A stretch of DNA of 64,000 nt from Thiotrichaceae bacterium (GTDB taxonomy: Bacteria > Pseudomonadota > Gammaproteobacteria > SZUA-140). The notes below the pieces were generated by a model. It was not told the origin of the DNA. It did no database searches and saw only the letters and a program-made list of their open reading frames with translations. A program made the translations under genes and the position numbers. The DNA is taken from positions 24,001 through 88,000 of the forward strand of contig NVTY02000080.1 in NCBI GenBank assembly GCA_002401765.2. Reading direction: 5' to 3'. Of this stretch, positions 9,676 to 17,641 are shown in pieces. Within the stretch, counting starts at the first letter, position 1, and every line of letters starts with the position of its first letter.

Positions 9676-10006
9676 TAATTGATTAAGCCATTCAACATCG
9701 ATCATGAGAACACCTTGCGTTATTTTGCTAATAAATTTTACCCACGCCAAAAAACACGTTTGAAATTCTGCGGGACATAACAAAACACACCCGTCCAAAT
9801 GTATCGTGTGAGGAAATACCGTTGGGTAGTAAGTAAGAGTTGTTTAAACCACTTTTCCTTTGCTAAACCAAATTCAACCACTTCTGTCCATTTATCGGCA
9901 CCACAAACGAAGGCGCATATCGCGATAAAAAGTATATCCTGTAATAGACGCTTGTGACCTCAATTCGCAGATTTTTTATTCCTTACAAAAGCCTCAATAA
10001 GGCCCA
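9676..10006 (-). pseudogene. Remnant of an ISAs1-family transposase, N-terminal part
   Basis: Found by translating the minus strand of an apparently empty region. Starting at ATG 10006 the frame gives MGLIEAFVRNKKSAN, a stop, then GHKRLLQDILFIAICAFVCG and ADKWTEVVEFGLAKEKWFKQ. The reading then shifts frame to LPNGISSHDTFGRV and again to CPAEFQTCFLAWVKFIS and GVLMIDV. These pieces, in order, match the N-terminal region of ISAs1/H-repeat transposases (family pattern: RHKLLDIL..ICAVICGADGW..I..FG..K..WF..FL.LPNGIPSHDTFGRVF). At least one stop and two frameshifts make it dead, and it breaks off before the catalytic domain. No terminal inverted repeats found. Confidence 0.75.
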
Positions 10007-10142
10007 TTTCACACCCCTTGCAAGTAACTTGAGCGCTTTTTCTACTAAATTTAGGTTACGTTTGTCTAGTAAATTACAGATTTACATGCGATTGGCCCTG
10101 TCCGCTAACCATTTAGCGCTAAGCCTATTCACCGTTTTCAGG

Positions 10143-10148
10143 TATACT
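10143..10148 (+). promoter_or_regulatory. Candidate -10 element for the small gene at 10179
   Basis: TATACT at 10143-10148 sits 31 bases before the start codon of the small basic protein, a good distance for a -10 box. There is no convincing -35 hexamer at 16-18 bases upstream, so this is a partial promoter call. Confidence 0.35.
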
Positions 10149-10178
10149 GTGCGGCCCTTTACTACCTATGGCGGCATT

Positions 10179-10337
10179 ATGACTAAAGAAAAAAAATCAA
10201 CGAGTGTAGCGCGAGCATTGCTGGCTAAAAAAGCTGAAATGGCTAAAAACCGAGATCAACCACGATTCCCGAGTTCTAAAAAAGGGTTTCATAATAATGC
10301 AGAGCATGCTGCGCGCAATTCTAAAGGCCAGCCCTAA
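10179..10337 (+). CDS. Small basic protein, 52 aa, unknown function
   Basis: Short, strongly basic, predicted cytoplasmic protein beginning MTKEKKSTSVARALLAKK and ending HAARNSKGQP, rich in Lys, Ala and Asn. No cysteine, no membrane segment. The open frame extends upstream to 9954, but the extension runs through the transposase remnant on the other strand and a -10-like box, so I start at ATG 10179. The composition (basic helix, then KKGFHNNAEHAARN) could suit nucleic-acid binding. I cannot name a family. It looks like a real gene because a TATACT box precedes it and the frame is clean. Confidence 0.5.
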   Translation: MTKEKKSTSVARALLAKKAEMAKNRDQPRFPSSKKGFHNNAEHAARNSKGQP

Positions 10338-10743
10338 ACATAAGTGACTCATAGTCAAGGCATGATGGCTAGGCTCGCACATGGCCGTTTTGCAGTCAAA
10401 GGCAACATTGACCCTAAAGCTAACAGTCAGACGATGGACATCTTATGCCCATCGTGTATTTTTAAGGTCAAAAATTAATAAAAGCCCCCTCTTCAATTCA
10501 CTACCGATGATGCTCAAAACCCAGCGAAGTCATCGCATAAAAAAACCCGCTGTACAGCACGTGAAACACAATGATAATAGCGCGCATTCGCCACAATCAC
10601 TCCTAGATACAACGGATTGAGAGCCAATGAAATAACTTATAAACAGGGATTTATGTTGTCAGTTTTCATGATAATGGCCTTGTTTAGTTGTTCTTTAAAC
10701 CCTGTTGTGCCGACGTTCATTGCAAAGATAAACCCTAAAACAC
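10338..10743. other. Intergenic stretch with only doubtful tiny frames
   Basis: About 400 bases between the small basic protein and plsC. I see three possible tiny frames on the plus strand: a 38-aa one at 10362-10478 with a CPSC pair, a 79-aa frame at 10381-10620, and a 33-aa lipobox-like one at 10653-10754. None has strong support. No rRNA, tRNA or clear terminator is visible. Confidence 0.4.
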
Positions 10744-11457
10744 TTAATTCTTAAATGTAATCTCTGCCATCTGTCCTTCGACCCAGGCCTCTACTTCCTG
10801 GTTAATCTCAATTGCAGTTTTACCTTTACTCTCAATCACTGGCCCAATACGCACCTGAACCGTGCCCGGTTGCTTGATGAATTTACGACGCGACCAAAAT
10901 TCACCCGCATTATGCGCCATCGGCACAATCGGGTAGCCACTGCTTTCCGCTAGTGATGCGCCACCTAATGCATAGCGCCCTTTTTCACCCGGCGGGATAC
11001 GTGTGCCTTCTGGAAAGATCACCACCCAACGGCCATTTTTTAAACGCTCGGTACCCTGGTCAATCAACTGCTGACGAGCCTTACCGCGCGCCTTACGATC
11101 GATCGCAATCGGCTCTAGCATTGAAAGCCCCCAACCAAAAAATGGCAGCTTCAATAGCTCGCGTTTCAGTACCCACACCTGCGGTGGAAAGATCACTTGC
11201 AGCGCAAGCGTCTCCCAGGTCGATTGATGCTTTGACATCACAATCGCATTTCCCTCGGGGATATTTTCACGCCCTTCAATCTGATAACGAATTCCGCAGG
11301 TCAGCGCCAGCCACCATAGATTCAGCCGCGCCCATTTAGATAAAAAACCATAACGTACCGCAAACGGAAACGGCGCCGTGAATAGACAGAGCGTCGCAAA
11401 TATAATAATCGAAAGCCACATACCGAGGGCAAACACTACCGACCTTATAAACAACAT
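10744..11457 (-). CDS. plsC: 1-acyl-sn-glycerol-3-phosphate acyltransferase
   Basis: Makes phosphatidic acid by acylating lysophosphatidic acid, the second acylation of membrane phospholipid synthesis, at the inner membrane. 237 aa. N-terminal hydrophobic segment, then a catalytic block in which I read SKHQSTWETL for the usual NHxxxxD region (His kept; Asp position replaced by Glu in WETL), the substrate motif FPEGTR, and IVPMAHNAGEFW. The Glu-for-Asp replacement is seen in a plsC-like subgroup of gammaproteobacteria linked to gmhB. ATG 11457 has AGGTG upstream; gmhB ends 12 bases before it, so the two are coupled. Order glyQ-glyS-gmhB-plsC is conserved in the class. Confidence 0.9.
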   Translation of the reverse strand: MLFIRSVVFALGMWLSIIIFATLCLFTAPFPFAVRYGFLSKWARLNLWWLALTCGIRYQIEGRENIPEGNAIVMSKHQSTWETLALQVIFPPQVWVLKRELLKLPFFGWGLSMLEPIAIDRKARGKARQQLIDQGTERLKNGRWVVIFPEGTRIPPGEKGRYALGGASLAESSGYPIVPMAHNAGEFWSRRKFIKQPGTVQVRIGPVIESKGKTAIEINQEVEAWVEGQMAEITFKN

Positions 11458-11468
11458 TTGATCACACC

Positions 11469-12020
11469 TCAACTATCATTACTTAACAATGAATCAACCA
11501 CCGCCGCCAGATCGTCAAACACGTCAACCGGTTCAGCAAGCGAGGCCTCCATGAGCTGTTGCTCCGTCTTTAGCCCTTTACCGCTACGCACTAGTATCGC
11601 ACGCGCACCAAGCGCTTGCGCCGCCTGTAGATCACGCAGTGAATCACCCACCGCTGGAATACCGTTCAACTTAATTTGTAGGCGCCTTTCAAGATCCTGA
11701 AACATCCCGGGCATTGGCTTGCGGCATTCACAGTTGTCATCGGGGCTGTGCGGGCAATAAAAGATGGCGTCGATCCGCCCACCAGCACTGCCCACTTCTC
11801 GCTGCATCTTTTCGTGAATGCGGTTTAATACGCCGAGATCAAAATGACCACGCGCCACACCGGATTGATTGGTGACTACCACCACCTGATAGCGTGCGTG
11901 AGTCAGGCGTGCAATCGCCTCGGCACTGCCTGGTAGCAGGCGCCACTCTTCAGGGGATTTAATGAAGGCATCCGAGTCCTCATTAATAACGCCATCACGA
12001 TCGAGCACAATCAACTTCAT
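11469..12020 (-). CDS. gmhB: D-glycero-beta-D-manno-heptose-1,7-bisphosphate 7-phosphatase
   Basis: HAD-family phosphatase of the ADP-heptose pathway that feeds the LPS inner core. The nucleophile motif LDRDGVINED (Asp-x-Asp), the threonine motif VVVVTNQSGVARG, the zinc-loop cysteines (CPHSPDDNCECRKP) and the later VGDSLRDLQAA are all present. Start set at the ATG giving MKLIVLDRDG; a second ATG lies directly before it at 12023, and a longer in-frame extension upstream has no support. About 183 aa, the family norm. It sits between glyS and plsC on the same strand, separated from glyS by a 190-base spacer with a palindromic repeat. Confidence 0.93.
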   Translation of the reverse strand: MKLIVLDRDGVINEDSDAFIKSPEEWRLLPGSAEAIARLTHARYQVVVVTNQSGVARGHFDLGVLNRIHEKMQREVGSAGGRIDAIFYCPHSPDDNCECRKPMPGMFQDLERRLQIKLNGIPAVGDSLRDLQAAQALGARAILVRSGKGLKTEQQLMEASLAEPVDVFDDLAAVVDSLLSNDS

Positions 12021-12092
12021 CATAAGGGCAGCTCTATTAATTCTGAGCGTGGCAGATTGAATGCCCAATGCGTTACATCAAGGCGTAAATAG

Positions 12093-12165
12093 TAGGTAAT
12101 ACCCAAGGGGCACACCGCAGCGGGACTATTGCCAAAATGGGCAACGCTGATATAGCGGATTGGGG
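12093..12165. repeat. Intergenic palindromic repeat, copy 1
   Basis: In the glyS-gmhB spacer. Contains AATACCCAAGGGGCAC, which recurs inverted inside the element at 23067-23293, and CAGCGGGACTATTGCC followed by CAACGCTG, which also occur in the palindrome at 28396-28560. The shared words in three separate intergenic places indicate a dispersed repeat family. Borders here are approximate. Confidence 0.6.
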
Positions 12166-12210
12166 GTTTAAGCGCTGCGTTCATGAATTAATAGAGCTGC
12201 CCATAAGTCG

Positions 12211-14298
12211 CTACGCCACCTGCAAACGAGAAAGATCTGCCGCACGCATAAACAGCCCATGCAAGGCATTCAGCAATGCAATACGATTGTTACGAATCGC
12301 TTCCTCGTCAGCCATGACCATCACATCATCAAAGAACTGATCAATCGCTGTCTGCAGGCTTGCCAGTTCAGTCAATGCCGCCGTGTAATCGCCTGTTTCA
12401 AATAGCGGTGTCACCACATCGGTCAATTTAGATAACGCGTCGAATAACGCCAGCTCACTTACCTCTGTCAACAGCGCTTGGTCAATGGTGTCAGGCACAT
12501 CACCCGCAACCTTTTTCAGAATATTGCCAATACGTTTGTTGGCAGCCGCCAGGCTCTCAGCCTGCGGTAGTTTGCGAAATACTTCAACCGCGCGCAGACG
12601 CAGATCAAAATCTCTCGGCTCGGTGGGGCGACGCGACAACACCGCGTCAAACAAGTCACGACTAATCCCCTTATCAACATAGTAACCGCGCAAGCGGTCC
12701 ATCATAAAGGCGAAGGCCTGCGCGATGATTTCATCAGAAATCGCCACCTTACCCTGCAAGGCGTACTGAGCGGCGGCATTTTTCAGTAGCTGCTCAAGAT
12801 CTAACGGCAATGATTTTTCAATGATGATACGTAATGTACCCAGCGCGGCGCGGCGTAATGCAAACGGATCTTTGTCACCCGTCGGCGGCTGACCAATCGC
12901 AAAGATGCCCATTAAGGTATCGAGCTTATCCGCAATCGCCAGTGACTGTGCAATGGCATTACGCGGTAGTTCGTCACCCGAAAAACGTGGCATGTACTGC
13001 TCATCCAGCGCCGCAGCAACATCGGCAGGTGCGCCATCAAGCGTGGCGTAGTAACGCCCCATGATGCCCTGTAGTTCAGGGAACTCACCCACCATCTCAG
13101 TCATTAAATCGCATTTAGACAGTTCACCCGCCTGTTGCGCCTGGGCACGATCACCACCTAACTGAACTGCAATCTCTGCGGTCAACGCAGCAACACGGGT
13201 AGACTTCTCCTTTAATGTGCCGAGTTTCTTCTGAAACACCACACGCTCAAGACGCGCAGACAAATCCGCCAGTGGCTGCTTACGATCTTGCTGCCAGAAG
13301 AAAACTGCGTCCGATAGTCGCGGCCGAATCACACGCTCGTTACCTGCGCGCACTACATCCATATTGCTGCTGGCGATATTACTCACGGTAATAAAGTGCG
13401 GCATCAATTCAGCCGCATCGTTCACTACGTGAAAATATTTCTGGTGCCCTTTCATCGCCGAGATCAGCGCCTCTTGCGGCACCTCAAGAAAGCGCGCATC
13501 AAAGTTACCCGCCAATGCAACAGGCCACTCCACCATGGCGGTCACTTCATCCAGCAGGGCATCATCGATCACCGCTTTACCACCCAGACCAACCGCCACT
13601 TCCATCACCTGTGCGCGCACCGCTTCACGGCGTGCTGAAAAGTTGACCATCACATACCCTTCGCTTTCCAGCAACGGCGCATAGGCGGCCGGTTCTGCAA
13701 GATAGATCGCGTCAGGATGATGAAAGCGATGCCCGCGCGTGGTCTGCCCAGTCTTAATCCCAAACAGCGTTGCATCCACCACCTCTTCACCCAACAGCAT
13801 CACCAACCAATGTACCGGGCGCACAAACTCGACGCTCGATGCACCCCAGCGCATACGTTTTGGAATCGGTAATTGCTTCAACGCCACTTCGATAATCGCA
13901 GGCATCAGCTCACGACTTGTCTTGCCTTTTTTCGCGCTGCGAAATACCAGCCACGCACCCTTTTTGGTCTCTAATGTATCCAGCGCTTCCACTTCAACAC
14001 CGCAGGATTTTGCAAATCCCTGTACGGCGCGCGTCGGCAAACCCTCCTCATCAAAGGCGGCAGTGATCGCCGGGCCACGACGCTCATCGGTGGTATCGGC
14101 CTGCGCGCTCACTAATTCGGTCACATGCACCGCAAGACGGCGCGGCGCGGCATACCAATGGATCTCGGTATAGTCGAGCGCGGCCTTTTTCAGCCCCTCG
14201 CGCACACCACGTTCAAGCGCCTCACCCAACTTACGCAGCGCCTTTGGCGGCAGCTCTTCAGTGCCTAATTCAAAAAGAAAATCACGTCTATCCGACAC
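12211..14298 (-). CDS. glyS: Glycyl-tRNA synthetase beta subunit
   Basis: Beta chain of the bacterial alpha2beta2 glycyl-tRNA synthetase; it binds tRNA-Gly and is required with GlyQ for charging. 695 aa, full length. It begins MSDRRDFLFELGTEELPPKA, the hallmark start of GlyS, and keeps MRWGASSVEFVRPVHWLVML, TRGHRFHHPD, the HD-type block (GELSKCDLMTEMVGEFPELQ) and a C-terminal anticodon-binding-like helical domain. 36 bases separate it from glyQ upstream. No frame damage. Confidence 0.97.
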   Translation of the reverse strand: MSDRRDFLFELGTEELPPKALRKLGEALERGVREGLKKAALDYTEIHWYAAPRRLAVHVTELVSAQADTTDERRGPAITAAFDEEGLPTRAVQGFAKSCGVEVEALDTLETKKGAWLVFRSAKKGKTSRELMPAIIEVALKQLPIPKRMRWGASSVEFVRPVHWLVMLLGEEVVDATLFGIKTGQTTRGHRFHHPDAIYLAEPAAYAPLLESEGYVMVNFSARREAVRAQVMEVAVGLGGKAVIDDALLDEVTAMVEWPVALAGNFDARFLEVPQEALISAMKGHQKYFHVVNDAAELMPHFITVSNIASSNMDVVRAGNERVIRPRLSDAVFFWQQDRKQPLADLSARLERVVFQKKLGTLKEKSTRVAALTAEIAVQLGGDRAQAQQAGELSKCDLMTEMVGEFPELQGIMGRYYATLDGAPADVAAALDEQYMPRFSGDELPRNAIAQSLAIADKLDTLMGIFAIGQPPTGDKDPFALRRAALGTLRIIIEKSLPLDLEQLLKNAAAQYALQGKVAISDEIIAQAFAFMMDRLRGYYVDKGISRDLFDAVLSRRPTEPRDFDLRLRAVEVFRKLPQAESLAAANKRIGNILKKVAGDVPDTIDQALLTEVSELALFDALSKLTDVVTPLFETGDYTAALTELASLQTAIDQFFDDVMVMADEEAIRNNRIALLNALHGLFMRAADLSRLQVA

Positions 14299-14334
14299 GG
14301 CTTACCATCTCCAACTCAAACTGATTGATTATCT

Positions 14335-15261
14335 TCACGATGCTTTTTTCGCATCGTCATTACACATGGGAAATCCCAACGCTTCGCGCGCCGCGTAATA
14401 GGCCTCGGCCACCGCACGCGACAGGCTACGCACCCGACCAATAAAACGTGCGCGCTCGGTGACGCTAATCGCACGACGCGCGTCCAGCATATTAAACAGG
14501 TGTGACGCCTTCAATACCATCTCATAGGCCGGCAGTGGTAGACCCGCTTCGATCAATTTCTGGCTCTCGCGTTCGCAGTTATCAAACGCAGCAAATAGTG
14601 CATCGACATTGGCATGTTCAAAGTTATAGCTTGACATCTCCACTTCGTTTTGATGGAACACATCACCGTAGGTTACCTTGCCGAGCGCGCCGTCGGCCCA
14701 CACCAGGTCAAAGACACTCTCGACCCCCTGCAGATACATCGCAATGCGCTCCAGCCCATAGGTAATTTCACCGGTCACCGGCGCACAACTCAATCCGCCC
14801 ACTTGCTGAAAATAGGTAAACTGCGTCACTTCCATGCCGTTGAGCCACACCTCCCAACCGAGCCCCCACGCCCCCAGCGTCGGTGATTCCCAGTTGTCTT
14901 CCACAAAACGGACATCGTGTTCTAACAGGTCTAAGCCCATCGCACGTAGTGAGTCGAGATAGAGTTCCTGAATATTCAATGGCGACGGCTTGATCACCAC
15001 CTGAAACTGATAGTAGTGCTGCAGACGATTAGGGTTTTCACCATAACGCCCATCGGTAGGGCGGCGTGACGGCTGCACATAGGCCGCGGCCCACGGCTCC
15101 GGCCCTATCGCACGTAAAAAGGTCGCGGGGTGAAAGGTGCCCGCACCCACCTCCATATCAAGGGGTTGCAGCAACACACAGCCGTGCCCCGCCCAATATT
15201 GCTGTAACCCCAGGATGAGCCCCTGAAAGGTTGAACTATCGATTGTCTGGTTTTCTTTCAC
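14335..15261 (-). CDS. glyQ: Glycyl-tRNA synthetase alpha subunit
   Basis: Catalytic class II chain that forms glycyl-adenylate, acting with GlyS. 308 aa. Recognised by [38 protein letters not shown] and [19 protein letters not shown], all near-invariant in the family. First gene of the leftward glyQ-glyS-gmhB-plsC group; its promoter must lie in the 166-base divergent region before the gene at 15428. Confidence 0.97.
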   Translation of the reverse strand: MKENQTIDSSTFQGLILGLQQYWAGHGCVLLQPLDMEVGAGTFHPATFLRAIGPEPWAAAYVQPSRRPTDGRYGENPNRLQHYYQFQVVIKPSPLNIQELYLDSLRAMGLDLLEHDVRFVEDNWESPTLGAWGLGWEVWLNGMEVTQFTYFQQVGGLSCAPVTGEITYGLERIAMYLQGVESVFDLVWADGALGKVTYGDVFHQNEVEMSSYNFEHANVDALFAAFDNCERESQKLIEAGLPLPAYEMVLKASHLFNMLDARRAISVTERARFIGRVRSLSRAVAEAYYAAREALGFPMCNDDAKKAS

Positions 15262-15427
15262 GTCTAATTTTTACTATTTAATAATGGTGAATTGGCTTAA
15301 ATTTTGTGCGGCCAAGTATACCGCGCCACCGGGCTATTTTGTATCGATTTAACCACTTACAACAACCAAGCAGGTCAAGAAGGGGCAATTTCATGCCGAT
15401 AGCCTAATTAACGCAGGAGAGATAATC

Positions 15428-16036
15428 ATGAGCGAACTTGTCATTCAACCCACCACCACCGCGCAGTGGCACTCCCTGGTCACCGACGCAGAATATGCCG
15501 CCGGTTATAGCCTTGGCGAAGAACTGGAAAGTTACCTGGTCTTTTTATTGATGCGCTTCACCCGCAAACCTCAAATGCTGTCTCGCGTAATGGCGCTCGA
15601 TTACCTCAAACAGGGCAATGGCTCGCGCGCGCAACGCGGCCAAAAACTCAAAGATGTGGGTGACCACTGCCTGCTTTTTTCCGGCCTGTTCCCCAAACAC
15701 GCGGAGAAACGGATGGTAAAAGTCAGTTATTTCGTCAAACTAGGGCGTAGTGCCTATCTGCAGGTATTTGAGAACCTGAATAACCGCGACACCATCTACT
15801 CAAAATTGAGCCGAGACTTTGTCACAATGATGGACATCATGCACACCATGCGCGATATTCAGCATGATGAGAACCACACCACTCATCTCAGCCCAATACA
15901 CGCCTTTGACCTATGGCATGACACTGGCAGCAAACACGCCTATCAAACCATCAAATCGATGACAAGCGATGGCAACCCAACCAAACCCGCCTTTATTGAC
16001 CTACCTGAAGACAGCTCACCAATCATCAAGCACTAA
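15428..16036 (+). CDS. Conserved hypothetical protein, about 202 aa
   Basis: Unrecognised soluble protein, divergent from glyQ. AGGAGA lies 8 bases before ATG 15428, a strong ribosome site. N-terminal half is mixed helix and strand (EELESYLVFLLMRF, then basic RAQRGQKLKDVGDHCLLFSG); centre has VKLGRSAYLQVFENL; the C-terminus is polar (DLPEDSSPIIKH). No signal peptide, no metal cluster motif. Several His residues (IMHTMRDIQHDENHTTHL, about 138-155) could bind a metal, but this is only a composition remark. I believe similar proteins occur in other gammaproteobacteria without assigned function. Confidence 0.7.
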   Translation: MSELVIQPTTTAQWHSLVTDAEYAAGYSLGEELESYLVFLLMRFTRKPQMLSRVMALDYLKQGNGSRAQRGQKLKDVGDHCLLFSGLFPKHAEKRMVKVSYFVKLGRSAYLQVFENLNNRDTIYSKLSRDFVTMMDIMHTMRDIQHDENHTTHLSPIHAFDLWHDTGSKHAYQTIKSMTSDGNPTKPAFIDLPEDSSPIIKH

Positions 16037-16061
16037 GCCGCCTTGCTCACCGCCCATTAAT

Positions 16062-16081
16062 AGCCCCATTAACACGGGGCT
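16062..16081 (+). terminator. Weak hairpin terminator candidate
   Basis: AGCCCC (16062-16067) pairs with GGGGCT (16076-16081) with an 8-base loop, 26 bases after the stop of the gene at 15428. The downstream U-run is poor, so termination efficiency is uncertain. Confidence 0.45.
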
Positions 16082-16111
16082 ATACGGCGTTTTCTTGCAG
16101 CGCAAGATTTT

Positions 16112-16119
16112 GCTATAAT
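16112..16119 (+). promoter_or_regulatory. Extended -10 promoter of PP-loop/TusA operon
   Basis: TATAAT at 16114-16119 is preceded by TG one base away (TGC-TATAAT), a strong extended -10. It lies 47 bases upstream of ATG 16166. A weak TTTCTT at 16091 is spaced 17 bases away as the -35. Confidence 0.55.
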
Positions 16120-16165
16120 TCGTCGCATTACTAGCAAACCCATCATCTACACTCCAGAGTGACTC

Positions 16166-17212
16166 ATGAACAGACAACCAAAGGCCGTCGCCCTTATTTC
16201 AGGTGGACTCGACTCCATGCTCGCTGTAAAAGTTTTGCAGGAACAAGGCGTGCACGTCGAAGGGATCAACTTTTACACCGGCTTCTGCGTTGAGGGCCAT
16301 ACCCATGCCATCCGCAAATCTGACCAGAAAAAAGAAAAGCGCAACAACGCACTATGGGTAGCGGAACAACTCGGCATCAAACTCCATATTATCGATGTGA
16401 TCGAAGAATACAAAGAGGTACTGACCAACCCACAATACGGCTACGGCGCCAATCTCAACCCCTGCCTCGACTGCAAATCCTTTATGGTTAAAAAGGCGCG
16501 CGAGTGGATGGACGAAAACGAGTTTGATTTCATCTTCACTGGCGAAGTCATTGGCCAACGCCCAATGTCGCAACGTAAAGAAACCATGCCAATCGTGGCG
16601 AAACAGTGCGGCAGCGATGACCGCCTGCTACGACCACTGTGCGCAAAACTATTGCCCGAAACACTACCTGAGCGGGAAGGATGGGTTGATCGTGAAAAAC
16701 TACTCGACTTCAACGGCCGCTCACGTAAGCCACAAATCGCCCTCGCCGCACAGTTTGGCTTCGATGAATACGCCCAACCGGCGGGTGGCTGCTGCTTTCT
16801 CACCGACCAGGCCTATTCGGCAAAACTGGGTGATCTGTGGCAACAGCGTGGCAGTAAAAACTACGACCTTGACGACATTATGCTACTGAAAGTGGGCCGC
16901 CACATTCGCCCCCGAGACAACTTTAAAGTGATCGTCGGCCGTGAAGAGGGCGAAAATAACTTCATGCGCGGCTACCGCAAACAGTTTACCCACATGCATG
17001 CCACCAGCCATAACGGCCCGCTGGCGCTGATCGACGGCAACGTTAGCCGCGAGGACCTTAAGCTTGCCGCCCAAATTGTGGCGCGTTTCACCCAGGGTCG
17101 AGATGCCGACAGCGTACAGATTGAAGTGAATGAAAAAGGCAACGAAATACCCTTTACCCTTGACGTTACCCCGTTACGCAACGATGATATCCCTAAGAAG
17201 TGGTATATCTAA
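16166..17212 (+). CDS. PP-loop ATPase with NFACT-R-like C-terminus, putative tRNA thiolation enzyme
   Basis: 348 aa. The N-terminus has the PP-loop pyrophosphatase motif SGGLDS (residues 12-17), which binds ATP and adenylates a nucleoside in MnmA-, ThiI- and TtcA-type enzymes. Cysteines follow in NPCLDCKSFM and AGGCCFL, candidates for carrying sulfur or a cluster. GEVIGQRPMSQR is a distinctive signature of this subfamily, often annotated as MnmA/TrmU-like. The C-terminal 100 residues (LLKVGRHIRPRDNFKVIVG onward) resemble the NFACT-R RNA-binding fold. The tusA gene overlaps its stop by one base, which supports a sulfur-transfer role. The exact tRNA position or substrate is unknown. Confidence 0.8.
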   Translation: MNRQPKAVALISGGLDSMLAVKVLQEQGVHVEGINFYTGFCVEGHTHAIRKSDQKKEKRNNALWVAEQLGIKLHIIDVIEEYKEVLTNPQYGYGANLNPCLDCKSFMVKKAREWMDENEFDFIFTGEVIGQRPMSQRKETMPIVAKQCGSDDRLLRPLCAKLLPETLPEREGWVDREKLLDFNGRSRKPQIALAAQFGFDEYAQPAGGCCFLTDQAYSAKLGDLWQQRGSKNYDLDDIMLLKVGRHIRPRDNFKVIVGREEGENNFMRGYRKQFTHMHATSHNGPLALIDGNVSREDLKLAAQIVARFTQGRDADSVQIEVNEKGNEIPFTLDVTPLRNDDIPKKWYI

Positions 17213-17442
17213 TGGCAACATATACATTAGATGCGCGACGACTGTTGTGCCCGATGCCTGTGATTCGCGCGCAAAATCGCATTAAGACACTCGCAAAAGG
17301 GGATGTTCTGGAGGTCATCTGCACCGACCCTGGCGCAAAGAATGATCTGCCTACCTGGTGCCGCATCAATGGCCACGCGGTAATTGAGATTGAAGCAAAG
17401 GATGATGAGATCATTATAAAGATCGCGGTCGGCGAAGAATAG
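17212..17442 (+). CDS. TusA-family sulfurtransferase
   Basis: Small sulfur-carrier protein, 76 aa. It starts at ATG 17212, sharing its A with the TAA stop of the PP-loop gene (TAATG coupling). The active-site motif CPMPVIRAQ is in the expected place (LDARRLLCPMPV), where the cysteine would carry a persulfide. A second cysteine pair (VICTDPG, TWCRING) is normal for the family. Because it is locked to a PP-loop ATPase, it probably hands sulfur to that enzyme rather than acting as the general TusA of the cell, but this is inference. Confidence 0.88.
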   Translation: MATYTLDARRLLCPMPVIRAQNRIKTLAKGDVLEVICTDPGAKNDLPTWCRINGHAVIEIEAKDDEIIIKIAVGEE

Positions 17443-17457
17443 CAAAATAGATATGGC

Positions 17458-17487
17458 GCACCAAAATAGACCACATAGCACCAAATA
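17458..17487 (+). promoter_or_regulatory. Candidate NtrC half-sites upstream of glnA
   Basis: GCACCAAAATA at 17458 and GCACCAAATA at 17478 are direct repeats exactly 20 bases apart, about two helical turns, roughly 100 bases upstream of the sigma54 promoter. GCACCA is the NtrC half-site core. They are not full dyads, so binding is only suggested. Confidence 0.4.
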
Positions 17488-17556
17488 AGAGCGGCAATAG
17501 CCGCCACTTTTAAAGCAACGCTCTCTATCTTATTAATAAGATTAAATTTCCCCTGA

Positions 17557-17571
17557 TGGCACACTTAATGC
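17557..17571 (+). promoter_or_regulatory. Sigma54 (RpoN) promoter of glnA
   Basis: TGGCACACTTAATGC matches the -24/-12 consensus TGGCAC-N5-TTGC with one mismatch, and GG and GC are at the required 12-base distance. It lies about 70 bases upstream of glnA. With ntrBC nearby, this is the expected nitrogen-regulated promoter. Confidence 0.75.
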
Positions 17572-17641
17572 TATTGATGGAAACAGATCTCAGCTTTACC
17601 GTAATACCATAATTTAAATTAGGCACCATCGGAGAAACCAA

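Noticed and set aside
9954-10178. N-terminal extension of the small basic protein
   Set aside because: The extension is antisense to the ISAs1 relic and crosses a -10-like box, so it is not coding.
10362-10478. 38-codon frame with a CPSC pair
   Set aside because: Ribosome site too close or weak, and no recognisable sequence; left inside the intergenic entry.
10381-10620. 79-codon frame on the plus strand
   Set aside because: No ribosome site, low-complexity basic composition, overlaps another equally weak frame.
10653-10754. 33-codon lipobox-like frame overlapping the plsC end
   Set aside because: AGGG precedes it, but the overlap with plsC and tiny size make chance likely.
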